Source: Acinetobacter lactucae
GTDB taxonomy: Bacteria > Pseudomonadota > Gammaproteobacteria > Pseudomonadales > Moraxellaceae
Assembly: GCF_001605885.1 (NCBI RefSeq)
Contig: NZ_LRPE01000038.1
Span: 161,102-225,101 of the forward strand
DNA: 64,000 nucleotides
Direction: 5' to 3'
This document shows positions 9,692-17,197 of this stretch, one piece after another. Each line of letters begins with the position of its first letter. The first letter of the stretch is position 1. The notes under the pieces are model-generated. The model was given only the letters and a program-made list of their open reading frames with translations. It did no database searches and had not been told where the DNA came from. A program made the translations under genes and the position numbers.

Positions 9692-11152
9692 ATGAGCGAA
9701 ACACATGCTCCTGAAAAACTCCAGCGTAAGCTTGGGGCTCGTCATCTGAATATGATCGCCATTGGTGGTTCCATTGGTACAGGCCTCTTCCTTGCTTCTG
9801 GATCAACCATTGCAAATGCTGGCCCAGGTGGAGCGCTACTCGCCTATTCACTCATTGGTATTATGATTTACTTCTTAATGACCAGCTTAGGTGAGCTTGC
9901 AACTCATACACCAACATCCGGTGCCTTTTTTACTTACGGCAGTCGTTATGTTGAAGAAGGCTTTGGTTTCGCTCTAGGCTGGAACTATTGGTATAACTGG
10001 GCAATTACGGTTGCATTCGAACTTGTTGCGGTTCAGTTTATTATGAAGTTCTGGTTCCCTGATATTCCAGGGTTCTATTGGAGTGCCCTATTCCTTATTG
10101 TTATCTTTCTGATCAATGCCATGACAGTAAAGGGATTTGGGGAAAGTGAATTCTGGTTCTCAATGGTCAAAGTAATTGCGATTGTTGCATTTATTATTAT
10201 TGGCTTAGCCATGATCATCAAGATCATGCTAACTCCTGGTGTGGCAACTTTCGGGAACTGGACCTACAAAGAGGCACCTTTTGTTGGCGGTTTACAAGCC
10301 ATGATTGGTGTTGCAATGATTGCCGGATTCTCTTTCCAAGGAACCGAAATGGTTGGGGTTGCTGCGGGCGAATCAAAAGATCCAAAGAAGACGATTCCAC
10401 TGGCAATCAAACAGATTTTCTGGCGAATCTTATTATTTTACATCCTATGTATTTTCATTATCGGTACTCTAATCGCCTATGATGATCCGAATTTACTACA
10501 AGCAGCTGCCACTGAAGATATCGCACTATCTCCTTTTACGTTGCTCTATGAAAGAGTAGGTTTTGCTTTTGCTGCGGGTTTAATGAATGCCGTCATTCTT
10601 ACTGCTATTTTATCAGCAGGTAATTCAGGCATGTATTCTTCAACTCGTATGTTATTTAAAATGGCTCAAGAAGGCCGTGCACCAAAGTGGTTTGCAAAAC
10701 TCGATGGTCGTGGCGTTCCAATGAATGCATTATATGCTACAACACTGATTGCCGCGTTTTGTTTCTTGACGACATTTATTGGAGAAAAGCAAGTATTTAA
10801 CTGGCTACTCAATATGTCTGGTATGTGCGGTTTTATTGTTTGGTTAGGAATTGCGATTTCACACTATCGTTTCCGTAAAGGATATATTGCTCAAGGTTAT
10901 AAATTAGAAGATTTAGCATATCGTGCCAAATTTTTCCCATTTGCCCCTTGGTTTGCATTTATTCTCTGTTCAATCATTATCTTAGGGCAAAACTATCAAG
11001 CTATTTTAGGCGGAAAAATTGATTGGTTAGGTCTACTTTCAACTTATATTAGCTTGCCATTGTTCTTGATTATTTGGTTAGGCTATAAGTGGAAAAATAA
11101 AACCAAATTGATTTCTTACGATCAAATGAACGTCAAACCTGAGCAAGATTAA
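9692..11152 (+). CDS. lysP: APC-family amino acid permease, LysP-like
   Basis: Twelve-helix inner-membrane transporter of 486 residues. LGARHLNMIAIGGSIGTGLF is the APC family N-terminal signature. GFSFQGTEMVGVAAGESKDP and KTIPLAIKQIFWRILLFYI match the lysine permease LysP closely as I remember it. A lysine-specific proton symporter is therefore the best call, but another cationic or aliphatic amino acid cannot be excluded from sequence. The ribosome site AAGGA lies 8 nt before the ATG. Two hairpins follow the stop. Confidence 0.85.
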   Translation: MSETHAPEKLQRKLGARHLNMIAIGGSIGTGLFLASGSTIANAGPGGALLAYSLIGIMIYFLMTSLGELATHTPTSGAFFTYGSRYVEEGFGFALGWNYWYNWAITVAFELVAVQFIMKFWFPDIPGFYWSALFLIVIFLINAMTVKGFGESEFWFSMVKVIAIVAFIIIGLAMIIKIMLTPGVATFGNWTYKEAPFVGGLQAMIGVAMIAGFSFQGTEMVGVAAGESKDPKKTIPLAIKQIFWRILLFYILCIFIIGTLIAYDDPNLLQAAATEDIALSPFTLLYERVGFAFAAGLMNAVILTAILSAGNSGMYSSTRMLFKMAQEGRAPKWFAKLDGRGVPMNALYATTLIAAFCFLTTFIGEKQVFNWLLNMSGMCGFIVWLGIAISHYRFRKGYIAQGYKLEDLAYRAKFFPFAPWFAFILCSIIILGQNYQAILGGKIDWLGLLSTYISLPLFLIIWLGYKWKNKTKLISYDQMNVKPEQD

Positions 11153-11169
11153 AACTGGTCATTAAAGGT

Positions 11170-11201
11170 AAATCAAAGATCAAAAGCTTGATCTTTGATT
11201 T
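11170..11201 (+). terminator. Perfect 14-bp hairpin after lysP
   Basis: A perfect 14-bp stem with a 4-nt AAGC loop begins 17 nt past the lysP stop. The 3' flank is only modestly T-rich (GATTT, then AAAAAG), so it may be a weak terminator or a 3'-end protecting structure. Confidence 0.55.
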
Positions 11202-11202
11202 A

Positions 11203-11242
11203 AAAAGCGTAAAATGCCGTTCAGATTTTCAACGGCGCTTTT
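11203..11242 (+). terminator. Second hairpin downstream of lysP
   Basis: Outer stem AAAAGC/GCTTTT and inner stem GCCGTT/AACGGC separated by a 7-nt bulge on the 5' side, ending in CTTTT. It probably completes termination of lysP and separates it from the rtcB leader. Confidence 0.5.
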
Positions 11243-11258
11243 AAATAAGGAGGACATC

Positions 11259-11288
11259 ATGCCATTAGTACAAGGTAAAACAGATTAA
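11259..11288 (+). CDS. Nine-codon leader ORF upstream of rtcB
   Basis: ATG is preceded at 5 nt by a perfect AAGGAGG (11247-11253), the strongest ribosome site in this part of the window, yet the frame encodes only MPLVQGKTD before TAA. The same frame stays open for 21 further sense codons after that stop, to a TAA at 11352-11354, covering hairpin A of the leader. A leader peptide for attenuation is the simplest reading. A decayed gene start is the alternative, since MPLVQ resembles the first residues of small tautomerases. Confidence 0.45.
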   Translation: MPLVQGKTD

Positions 11289-11360
11289 ATAATTTGGCAC
11301 GATGTCAGCTCACGGACAAGTGTACAAATTCACACCACTTGTCCGAATGCTTAAATTTAG

Positions 11361-11386
11361 AACCTAGCATTCGCTAGGTTTTTTTA
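11361..11386 (+). terminator. Intrinsic terminator just upstream of rtcB
   Basis: AACCTAGC-attc-GCTAGGTT followed directly by further T's, a textbook intrinsic terminator. It sits in the rtcB leader, not after any full-length gene, so transcription of rtcB either reads through it or starts in the remaining ~30 nt. Confidence 0.85.
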
Positions 11387-11417
11387 TGCCTGCTCGGACA
11401 AAAATAAGAGAAAAATT

Positions 11418-12623
11418 ATGGGCATACAAAAAATATTAAACAAGGAGACACTCTATGGTGTCCCTGTTAAAATTTTCACTCAAGACATAGATAGTGAAAG
11501 TATCGAACAACTCAAGAAAATGGCTCAGCTGCAATTCATCTATTCTCACATTGCAGTTATGCCTGATGTGCATGTGGGCAAAGGTGCTACTGTAGGTTGT
11601 GTTATTCCTACTAAACACGCCATTATTCCTGCTGCTGTAGGAGTTGACATTGGATGTGGAATGAATGCAATTCGCTTGAGTTTAAAGGCTTCACAACTAC
11701 CTGATAACTTAAGTCGTTTGCGTGATGCGATCGAACGTAAAGTACCGGTTGGCTTTGCTTTGCATAAACAAGTCAAAGCGAAAGCTTCTAGCATTATTCC
11801 ACTTGAAAAACGCTTAGAACCAATTATCAAAAAGCATCCTGGTCTTGTCCGAATGCTTCGGCAATTTGATGCAACATGGCAAAAACAACTTGGGACCTTA
11901 GGTGGTGGTAATCACTTTATAGAGTTATGTATTGATGAGAATCAAGATGTATGGGTAATGCTACATTCAGGCAGCAGAGGGCTTGGTAATGTTATTGGTA
12001 CTTACTTTATTGAGTTAGCCAAAAAAGAAGCGCAGCATCGCTTTGGCCATGTACCTGATAAAGACTTAAGTTATTTTGCTGAAGGCTCAAAAAGTTTTGA
12101 TGATTATGTAGAAGCTGTAGAGTGGGCACAAGAATATGCTTTTGAAAATCGCAAAGAGATGATGCGATTAATTTTAGAAGCGATCCGCCCTCTTCTACCT
12201 TCTTTTCAAATGACAAAAGAAGCAATCAATTGTCACCATAACTATGTGAGCAAAGAAACACATTTTGGTGAAAACCTTTTTGTTACAAGAAAAGGAGCGA
12301 TTAGAGCAGGTTTGGATGAGTTAGGAATTATTCCAGGTTCAATGGGAGCACGATCTTATATTGTTAAAGGCAAAGCAAATCCTGAATCATTTTGTTCTTG
12401 TTCTCATGGCGCCGGTCGCAAGATGAGCAGAAGCAAAGCAAAAGTTCTTTTTAATCAGCAAGATCTTATTGAACAAACCCAAGGTATTGAATGCCGTAAA
12501 GACAGTGGCGTTGTGGATGAAATTCCAAGCGCTTATAAAGACATTGATGAAGTCATGGCGAATCAGTCAGACCTCATTGAAGTCGTTCATACTCTAAAAC
12601 AAGTTTTATGTATTAAAGGTTAA
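11418..12623 (+). CDS. rtcB: RNA-splicing ligase RtcB
   Basis: GTP- and Mn-dependent ligase joining 2',3'-cyclic phosphate or 3'-phosphate RNA ends to 5'-OH ends, used in bacteria to heal damaged tRNA or rRNA. All key elements are visible in 401 residues: D77/C80 in GVDIGCGMNA, H166 in LGGGNHFIE, H183 in MLHSGSRGLG, CHHNYV at 272-277, and the guanylylated histidine H330 in SCSHGAGRKMSRSKA. The length is close to the 408 of E. coli RtcB. No rtcA cyclase, rtcR regulator or prfH is adjacent. It is preceded by an attenuator-like leader and followed after 3 nt by a 52-residue ORF. The ribosome site is weak (AAGAGA). Confidence 0.95.
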   Translation: MGIQKILNKETLYGVPVKIFTQDIDSESIEQLKKMAQLQFIYSHIAVMPDVHVGKGATVGCVIPTKHAIIPAAVGVDIGCGMNAIRLSLKASQLPDNLSRLRDAIERKVPVGFALHKQVKAKASSIIPLEKRLEPIIKKHPGLVRMLRQFDATWQKQLGTLGGGNHFIELCIDENQDVWVMLHSGSRGLGNVIGTYFIELAKKEAQHRFGHVPDKDLSYFAEGSKSFDDYVEAVEWAQEYAFENRKEMMRLILEAIRPLLPSFQMTKEAINCHHNYVSKETHFGENLFVTRKGAIRAGLDELGIIPGSMGARSYIVKGKANPESFCSCSHGAGRKMSRSKAKVLFNQQDLIEQTQGIECRKDSGVVDEIPSAYKDIDEVMANQSDLIEVVHTLKQVLCIKG

Positions 12624-12626
12624 AGC

Positions 12627-12785
12627 ATGAAAATTAAAGAAATGCCAAAGATTAAAGTCCGTAATCAAGTGGCTCTATCTCCTTTACTTCACAAAGGTGG
12701 GATGCATGAAACGGAAAAACCTCGTGCCCAACATCGTAAAGATAGGCAAGATACTAAACAGCAATTGAAGAAAGGCGTTTGGTAA
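12627..12785 (+). CDS. Small basic protein cotranscribed with rtcB
   Basis: A 52-residue ORF with its ATG 3 nt after the rtcB stop and AAAGG 7 nt upstream, so it is very likely translated from the same mRNA. The product is strongly basic (many K, R and H), with no membrane segment or cysteine; HKGGMHETEKPRAQHRKD is its central stretch. It looks like a small RNA- or ribosome-binding protein, but I do not recognise the family. Its fixed position behind rtcB suggests a role in RNA repair or ribosome rescue (inference only). Confidence 0.65.
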   Translation: MKIKEMPKIKVRNQVALSPLLHKGGMHETEKPRAQHRKDRQDTKQQLKKGVW

Positions 12786-12860
12786 ATATTTTTGCCAATT
12801 TTTGAAAAATATTATGAATTAGGAGATTTAAAAATGATTAAATATATTAAAAACTGCCAT

Positions 12861-12892
12861 AAAAAAAGCGACTCTAACGAGTCGCTTTTTTA
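12861..12892. terminator. Bidirectional terminator between the rtcB unit and ompA
   Basis: AAGCGACTC-taac-GAGTCGCTT with A-run before and T-run after, so it can end both the plus-strand rtcB unit and the minus-strand ompA transcript. Confidence 0.92.
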
Positions 12893-12909
12893 CTGTTCAA
12901 GAACTCAAA

Positions 12910-13953
12910 TTATTGAGCTGCTGCAGGAGCTGCCGCTTCTTGACCAGGTTGAACAACTACAGTACGGCTACCAGTGATTGTCGCGAATACACGACGGTTC
13001 ATAGCACGACCTTCTTTAGTTTTGTTGTCAGCAATCGGTTGATCCCAAGCGAAACCTTGAGTAGACAAACGAGATGCATCAACGTTGTATTCGTTTACAA
13101 GAGCTGATTTAACAGAGTTAGCACGAGCTAAAGATAAACGTTCGTTCAACTTACGTGGACCAGTGTTATCTGTGTGACCTTCGATACGTGCAGTAGCGTT
13201 AGGGTATTCAGTTAACTTCTCAGCAACTTTAGCGATTTCTGGCTTGTATTGGTCTTTGATGTTTGATTTGTTAGTATCAAAGAACACACGAAGTTCCATG
13301 TTAAGATCTTCAGTTAACTCTTGTGGTTGTGGAGCAACTGGAGTTGGTTCAACTGGAGCAACTTCTACTACAGGAGCAGCAGGCTTCAAGTGACCACCAA
13401 GAACTACGTTTAAACCAGCAAGAGCTGTATAACGCCAGTATTTTTCGTCAAAATCATAAGTACCACGAGCTTCTGTACGAAGTGATAATGCATCGTTCAA
13501 ACGATAGAAAGCACCAACACCGGCATTACCGATAGTGTCTTTCTTGTCTTCATAGATACCATCAAACTCAGTTTTAGTTTGACCTGCACCTAATAATACA
13601 TACGGCTTGAATTTGCTGTCGTAGTTCTTAGTAATCAAATCTGAAGTTGCGTAGAAGTTACCAGCAATAGTTTTTTGCTTGTATTCAGAACCAGCTACGC
13701 CAGTACCTTCAAGATCACCTTTAACTTGGTTATATTCAGCTTCGAAACCTAACCAAGGAGTTAATTCAACACCTAGTGCAGCACCAACGAATAAATCATC
13801 TTGTAATTCAGCATGATCTGTTAATTTATCGTTGTTGTGGTCACTATCCTGCCAAGTATAACCTACTAATAAAGGAGTAACAGTTACGCCCGCATTAGCA
13901 GCAGCTAATGGAGCAGCGACAAGCATAGCAAGTGCAATACGACTCAATTTCAT
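12910..13953 (-). CDS. ompA: Outer membrane protein OmpA
   Basis: Major Acinetobacter outer-membrane protein anchoring the envelope to peptidoglycan and contributing to adhesion and drug tolerance. 347 residues: signal peptide [21 protein letters not shown], an eight-strand barrel, a proline-rich linker ([20 protein letters not shown], residues ~205-220), and the OmpA-like peptidoglycan-binding domain with [19 protein letters not shown] (Asp and Arg contacts) and a [16 protein letters not shown] tail. The ATG at 13953 has GGAGG upstream. The loop sequences (such as [16 protein letters not shown]) differ from the common A. baumannii allele I recall, while the C-terminal half is conserved. Confidence 0.97.
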   Translation of the reverse strand: MKLSRIALAMLVAAPLAAANAGVTVTPLLVGYTWQDSDHNNDKLTDHAELQDDLFVGAALGVELTPWLGFEAEYNQVKGDLEGTGVAGSEYKQKTIAGNFYATSDLITKNYDSKFKPYVLLGAGQTKTEFDGIYEDKKDTIGNAGVGAFYRLNDALSLRTEARGTYDFDEKYWRYTALAGLNVVLGGHLKPAAPVVEVAPVEPTPVAPQPQELTEDLNMELRVFFDTNKSNIKDQYKPEIAKVAEKLTEYPNATARIEGHTDNTGPRKLNERLSLARANSVKSALVNEYNVDASRLSTQGFAWDQPIADNKTKEGRAMNRRVFATITGSRTVVVQPGQEAAAPAAAQ

Positions 13954-14332
13954 GGATATCCTCCAGAGATAACAATTGTTGTTCAAGCTCAGCCTAAATT
14001 TATTGGCCCCTGAGATATTTTCACCCCAGTATTATTTTTAAGCTATTCACATTTGAATCATACAAACACTTGATAGACTTTCCAAGTGCTTGATAATTTT
14101 AATCAAGTAAATTATTGACAAAATTACTTACAATTTCCGTTGTAATTCGGTAATTTTTCACTCAACTAGCAAATATGAACAACTTCTTTCTTTCGCTTAC
14201 GGTGATTTTACCAGTATTCTAGCATCCTGATAACCTTTATTTAATTTTGTGTTTCCTCACTATAAAAATCATTATAAATCATTGATAGAAAGCATAAAAT
14301 CAAAATATTTCTTTATATATTAAGGAATTTTA
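13954..14332. promoter_or_regulatory. Intergenic region with ompA leader and divergent promoters
   Basis: 379 nt without a gene. It holds the long ompA leader, with the ribosome site GGAGG, an AACAATTGTT palindrome at 13971-13980, and two inverted repeats: CACTTG/CAAGTG at 14067-14088 and CTTGAT/ATCAAG at 14089-14107. These are candidate operator or mRNA-stability elements. I could not place a convincing -35/-10 pair. Confidence 0.4.
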
Positions 14333-14848
14333 ATGTTTAAAACTCCCGGTTTCACGTTGTTGGAACTCACTATAACGCTCGCAATTCTTATGATTATGAT
14401 CACTATAGCGCTTCCTTTATATCATCAATTTATGGCTTCTGTAGAATTAAAAAATTCATCTCGACTACTCACAATTCATATACAAAAAGCCAAATACGAC
14501 GCAATTCTACGACATAAGAGCGTCGTACTTTGCCCAAGTGTTGATTTGTCTATATGTAATAGTAATTGGGATACAGGCCTTATCAGCTTTGTAGACACAA
14601 ATCATAACCTACAGAGAGAAAGCTATGAGGAGATTTTAAGCAATATTGAACTTGACCATCACTATGGTTCTTTAAAATTTCAAAAGTTTGGGAAAAAACT
14701 AAATAGTGTTGTATTTCAGGGTGACACTGGTCTTCCACGCGAATCTAATGGCACTTTTACTTATTGTTCTTATAACCAAGATAAAAACTTTAAATTAATC
14801 CTCAGCAAAATGGGACACACCCGTTTTGAAGACCTTAAAAATTGTTAG
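14333..14848 (+). CDS. fimT: FimT-like type IV pseudopilin (GspH/FimT family)
   Basis: Minor pseudopilin of type IV pili; FimT proteins help DNA uptake. The prepilin peptidase site is clear: a short leader MFKTPG, then FTLLELTITLAILMIMITIA with glutamate at +5. The GspH/FimT core shows as VVLCPSVDLSICNSNWDTGL, with the expected cysteine pair and W-x-x-G, and a final FTYCSYN cysteine. Length is 171 residues. The GRxR DNA-binding motif I expect near the C-terminus of competence FimT proteins is replaced by MGHTRFED. The gene stands alone, far from other pilus genes, and lies in AT-rich surroundings. Confidence 0.85.
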   Translation: MFKTPGFTLLELTITLAILMIMITIALPLYHQFMASVELKNSSRLLTIHIQKAKYDAILRHKSVVLCPSVDLSICNSNWDTGLISFVDTNHNLQRESYEEILSNIELDHHYGSLKFQKFGKKLNSVVFQGDTGLPRESNGTFTYCSYNQDKNFKLILSKMGHTRFEDLKNC

Positions 14849-14956
14849 AACTCTACAGTCTAATGCAGAAGATATCTCTCTTTGATTTTTGCAATATACT
14901 GCCTAGGTTTTAAACATTTCTTATTTTGAGATTAAGAACAATCGGAGATTACAACA

Positions 14957-16132
14957 ATGACTGACATCGTAATTGTGAATGGTGCTCGTACTGCCATGGG
15001 TGGTTTTCAAGGATCACTATCAGGACTTACAGCGCCTGAATTAGGTGCTGTAACGATTAAAGAAGCAATCGCACGAGCAGGTTTACAACCTACTGATGTC
15101 GAAGAAGTCATTATGGGTTGCGTCCTTCCTGCTGGTTTAAAACAAGGCCCTGCTCGCCAAGCCATGCGTAAAGCTGGCTTACCAGACTCTACAGGTGCAG
15201 TAACGATTAACAAGCTTTGTGGTTCTGGCATGAAAGCTGTTATGCAAGCCGCTGATATGATTAAAGCTGGTAGTGCTGAAGTTGTTGTTGCTGGCGGCAT
15301 GGAGTCTATGACAAATGCACCTTATATTTTACCAAAAGCACGAGCTGGCTACCGCATGGGCCATGGTGAAATTAAAGATCACATGTTCTTTGATGGGCTT
15401 GAAGATGCTGAAACTGGCCGTTTAATGGGTTCTTTTGCTCAAGATATGGCAAATACTCGTGGCTATACACGTGAACAAATGGATGACTTTGCGATTCGCT
15501 CTTTGAAACGTGCTCAAACAGCAATTACTGAAGGCTATTTCAAAGATGAAATCGTTCCAGTTACCGTACCTAGTCGTAAAGGCGATGTCGTTATTGATCA
15601 AGATGAACAACCTTTAAATGCAAAGATTGATAAGATTCCTTCACTCAAACCAGCTTTTGCAAAAGACGGTACAATTACCGCAGCAAATGCGAGTTCTATT
15701 TCGGATGGCGCGTCTGCATTAGTATTAACTTCAAGTGAAGTTGCTACGCAACGCGGCTTACAACCGCTTGCAAAAATTATCGCGACAGCTTCAAATTCTC
15801 AGCATCCTTCAGAATTTACGATCGCTCCAGTTGGTGCTATCGAAAAAGTGCTTAAAAAAGCGGGATGGAATGCTCAAGACGTTGACCTTTGGGAAATTAA
15901 CGAAGCTTTTGCTATGGTTACCATGTGCCCAATTGATGACTTCAAACTTGATGCTGAAAAAGTAAATATCAATGGTGGTGCTTGTGCCCTCGGTCATCCA
16001 GTAGGGTCTACAGGTTCTCGTATTATTCTTACTCTTATTCATGCACTGAAACGTACTGGCGGTAAAAAAGGTATTGCTGCACTTTGTATTGGCGGTGGTG
16101 AAGCAACAGCCGTTGCAATTGAACTCATTTAA
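14957..16132 (+). CDS. Acetyl-CoA acetyltransferase (thiolase II family)
   Basis: Thiolase catalysing reversible condensation or cleavage of acetoacetyl-CoA or related 3-ketoacyl-CoA. All catalytic loops are present in 391 residues: nucleophile Cys in NKLCGSGMKAVMQA, NEAFAMV, His in GGACALGHPVGSTGSR, and the second Cys in LCIGGGEATAVAIE. Length and motifs fit biosynthetic or AtoB-type acetyl-CoA acetyltransferases. It is monocistronic: CGGAGA lies 9 nt upstream of the ATG and a UUCG-loop terminator follows the stop. The window contains a second thiolase (25966-27171) within a beta-oxidation unit. Confidence 0.92.
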   Translation: MTDIVIVNGARTAMGGFQGSLSGLTAPELGAVTIKEAIARAGLQPTDVEEVIMGCVLPAGLKQGPARQAMRKAGLPDSTGAVTINKLCGSGMKAVMQAADMIKAGSAEVVVAGGMESMTNAPYILPKARAGYRMGHGEIKDHMFFDGLEDAETGRLMGSFAQDMANTRGYTREQMDDFAIRSLKRAQTAITEGYFKDEIVPVTVPSRKGDVVIDQDEQPLNAKIDKIPSLKPAFAKDGTITAANASSISDGASALVLTSSEVATQRGLQPLAKIIATASNSQHPSEFTIAPVGAIEKVLKKAGWNAQDVDLWEINEAFAMVTMCPIDDFKLDAEKVNINGGACALGHPVGSTGSRIILTLIHALKRTGGKKGIAALCIGGGEATAVAIELI

Positions 16133-16148
16133 TCCAAATTCATTATTT

Positions 16149-16178
16149 TAAAATCTCACTTCGGTGGGATTTTTTTTA
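16149..16178 (+). terminator. Terminator with UUCG tetraloop
   Basis: AAATCTCAC-ttcg-GTGGGATTT followed by a T-run, starting 17 nt after the thiolase stop. Confidence 0.92.
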
Positions 16179-16263
16179 TGAAAAAACTACAAAAAATGAC
16201 TCACAAAATCACTTTTAAGTTTTAACTTATTCCTTTAAACGAAAACAACAATGGACAATAACA

Positions 16264-16707
16264 ATGCAACTCAATCACTATCTCAATTTCCAAGGTCAGG
16301 CAGAGCAAGCCTTTAATTTTTATAAATCAGTATTTGGCGGTGAATTCGCCATGTTAAGCCGTTATGGTGATATGCCCGCGCCTGAAGGTGTAACATTATC
16401 GGAAGCCGACAAAAATCTAGTTCTTCATGTTTCTCTACCAATTAATGAATACACTGTACTTATGGCTTCAGATACAAATGATCAGTTCTGTGCCCCTAAC
16501 AGTGTTTTTACCCAAGGAAATAATCACTATATCTCGATCAATCTTGAAAAAGATGAGCAAGAAAAAGCAAAACAACTTTTTGATGCCCTATCTGTTAATG
16601 GTCAAATTGAAATGCCTCTAGAAAAAACTTTCTGGGGTGCACTGTACGGCGCTTTTACCGATCAGTTCGGTATAAAGTGGATGGTTAACTGTCAACTTGA
16701 TACTTAA
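16264..16707 (+). CDS. VOC-superfamily protein, PhnB/YjdN-like
   Basis: 147-residue protein of the PhnB-like branch of the vicinal-oxygen-chelate fold. It begins with LNHYLNFQGQAEQAFNFYKS and FGGEFAMLSRYGDMP, both typical of this branch. It ends with FWGALYGAFTDQFGIKWMV, the family's closing strand. Catalytic function in these proteins is not established, and many lack a known substrate, so none is assigned. Single gene between a terminator and a convergent SMR transporter. Confidence 0.85.
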   Translation: MQLNHYLNFQGQAEQAFNFYKSVFGGEFAMLSRYGDMPAPEGVTLSEADKNLVLHVSLPINEYTVLMASDTNDQFCAPNSVFTQGNNHYISINLEKDEQEKAKQLFDALSVNGQIEMPLEKTFWGALYGAFTDQFGIKWMVNCQLDT

Positions 16708-16726
16708 TGTTTTCAATATCTAACTA

Positions 16727-16759
16727 CCCTTATAGAGATACTTAGTATTTCTATAAGGG
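16727..16759. terminator. Hairpin between convergent genes
   Basis: CCCTTATAGA pairs with TCTATAAGGG around a 13-nt loop. It lies between the VOC gene stop and the SMR gene stop and could serve both strands, although the T-runs are short. Confidence 0.6.
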
Positions 16760-16761
16760 CT

Positions 16762-17115
16762 TTAAACATCTATATTGGAATATTGCGCAATAATCATTAA
16801 ACCTACAGTAATAAAACCTATCCCCACCCACCCAGCAATATCAATATTTTGACCAAGAAAAATCTTTGCTAAAAAAGCCGTCGCTAATACACCTATTCCA
16901 GACCAAAGCACATACAAGATTCCAGCTTGCATATACTTCAAAGCAATAGCAGCACATGCAAAAGAAATAATATACAAAACCAGAGCAATGCCCTGAGCTG
17001 TTTTATTGACTAAACCATCCCCCTTAGCAGAATAAAATGTTGAAAGAACATCTGTTGCTATAGCAAACAGTAACCACCAAGCACCGGGATTTATTTTTGA
17101 AATTAAACCTAACAT
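16762..17115 (-). CDS. SMR-family small multidrug transporter
   Basis: 117-residue, four-helix inner-membrane protein of the small multidrug resistance family. GILYVLWSGIGVLATAFLA is the family signature around helix 3 (WSG), and FLGQNIDIAGWVGIGFITVG matches helix 4. The proton/drug-binding acid of helix 1, Glu14 in EmrE, aligns with Asp22 here (LFAIATDVLSTFY). Asp keeps the charge but would change its pKa, so a drug-exporting or a metabolite/guanidinium-type role cannot be settled. It differs from the Acinetobacter AbeS sequence I recall, so it is a second SMR protein. Confidence 0.85.
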   Translation of the reverse strand: MLGLISKINPGAWWLLFAIATDVLSTFYSAKGDGLVNKTAQGIALVLYIISFACAAIALKYMQAGILYVLWSGIGVLATAFLAKIFLGQNIDIAGWVGIGFITVGLMIIAQYSNIDV

Positions 17116-17152
17116 TATTATTCTTCAGTTGAATCATGTGAAAATTATTCAT

Positions 17153-17182
17153 AAAAAAAGCTGAACCAGAGTTCAGCCTTCT
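17153..17182 (-). terminator. Terminator of the cysI-DUF934 operon
   Basis: On the minus strand GCTGAAC-tctg-GTTCAGC is followed by seven T's, starting about 20 nt after the DUF934 stop. Confidence 0.9.
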
Positions 17183-17197
17183 ATATTTTAAAACTAT

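Larger units (their letters stand above)
11243..11417 (+). promoter_or_regulatory. Candidate attenuator leader of rtcB
   Basis: This segment contains a mini-ORF (11259-11288) and three pairing options. Stem A: CGGACAAGTG (11313-11322) with CACTTGTCCG (11336-11345). Stem B: CGAATGC (11344-11350) with GCATTCG (11367-11373). Stem C: AACCTAGC (11361-11368) with GCTAGGTT (11373-11380), followed by T's, an intrinsic terminator. B shares bases with both A and C, so the structures are mutually exclusive, as in an attenuator. The terminator ends only 32 nt before the rtcB ATG. A second CGGACAA copy at 11395-11401 could also compete for the 3' arm of stem A. The regulatory role is inferred. Confidence 0.5.

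Noticed and set aside
11290..11352. tRNA-like or Y-RNA-like element before rtcB
   Set aside because: No T-loop consensus, no cloverleaf and no 3' CCA region; competing stems with a terminator explain the structure better.
12834..12977. Small ORF with AGGAG ribosome site downstream of the rtcB unit
   Set aside because: It runs straight through a strong terminator (12861-12892) and antisense into the ompA C-terminus, so it is unlikely to be expressed. The ribosome-site match remains a curiosity.
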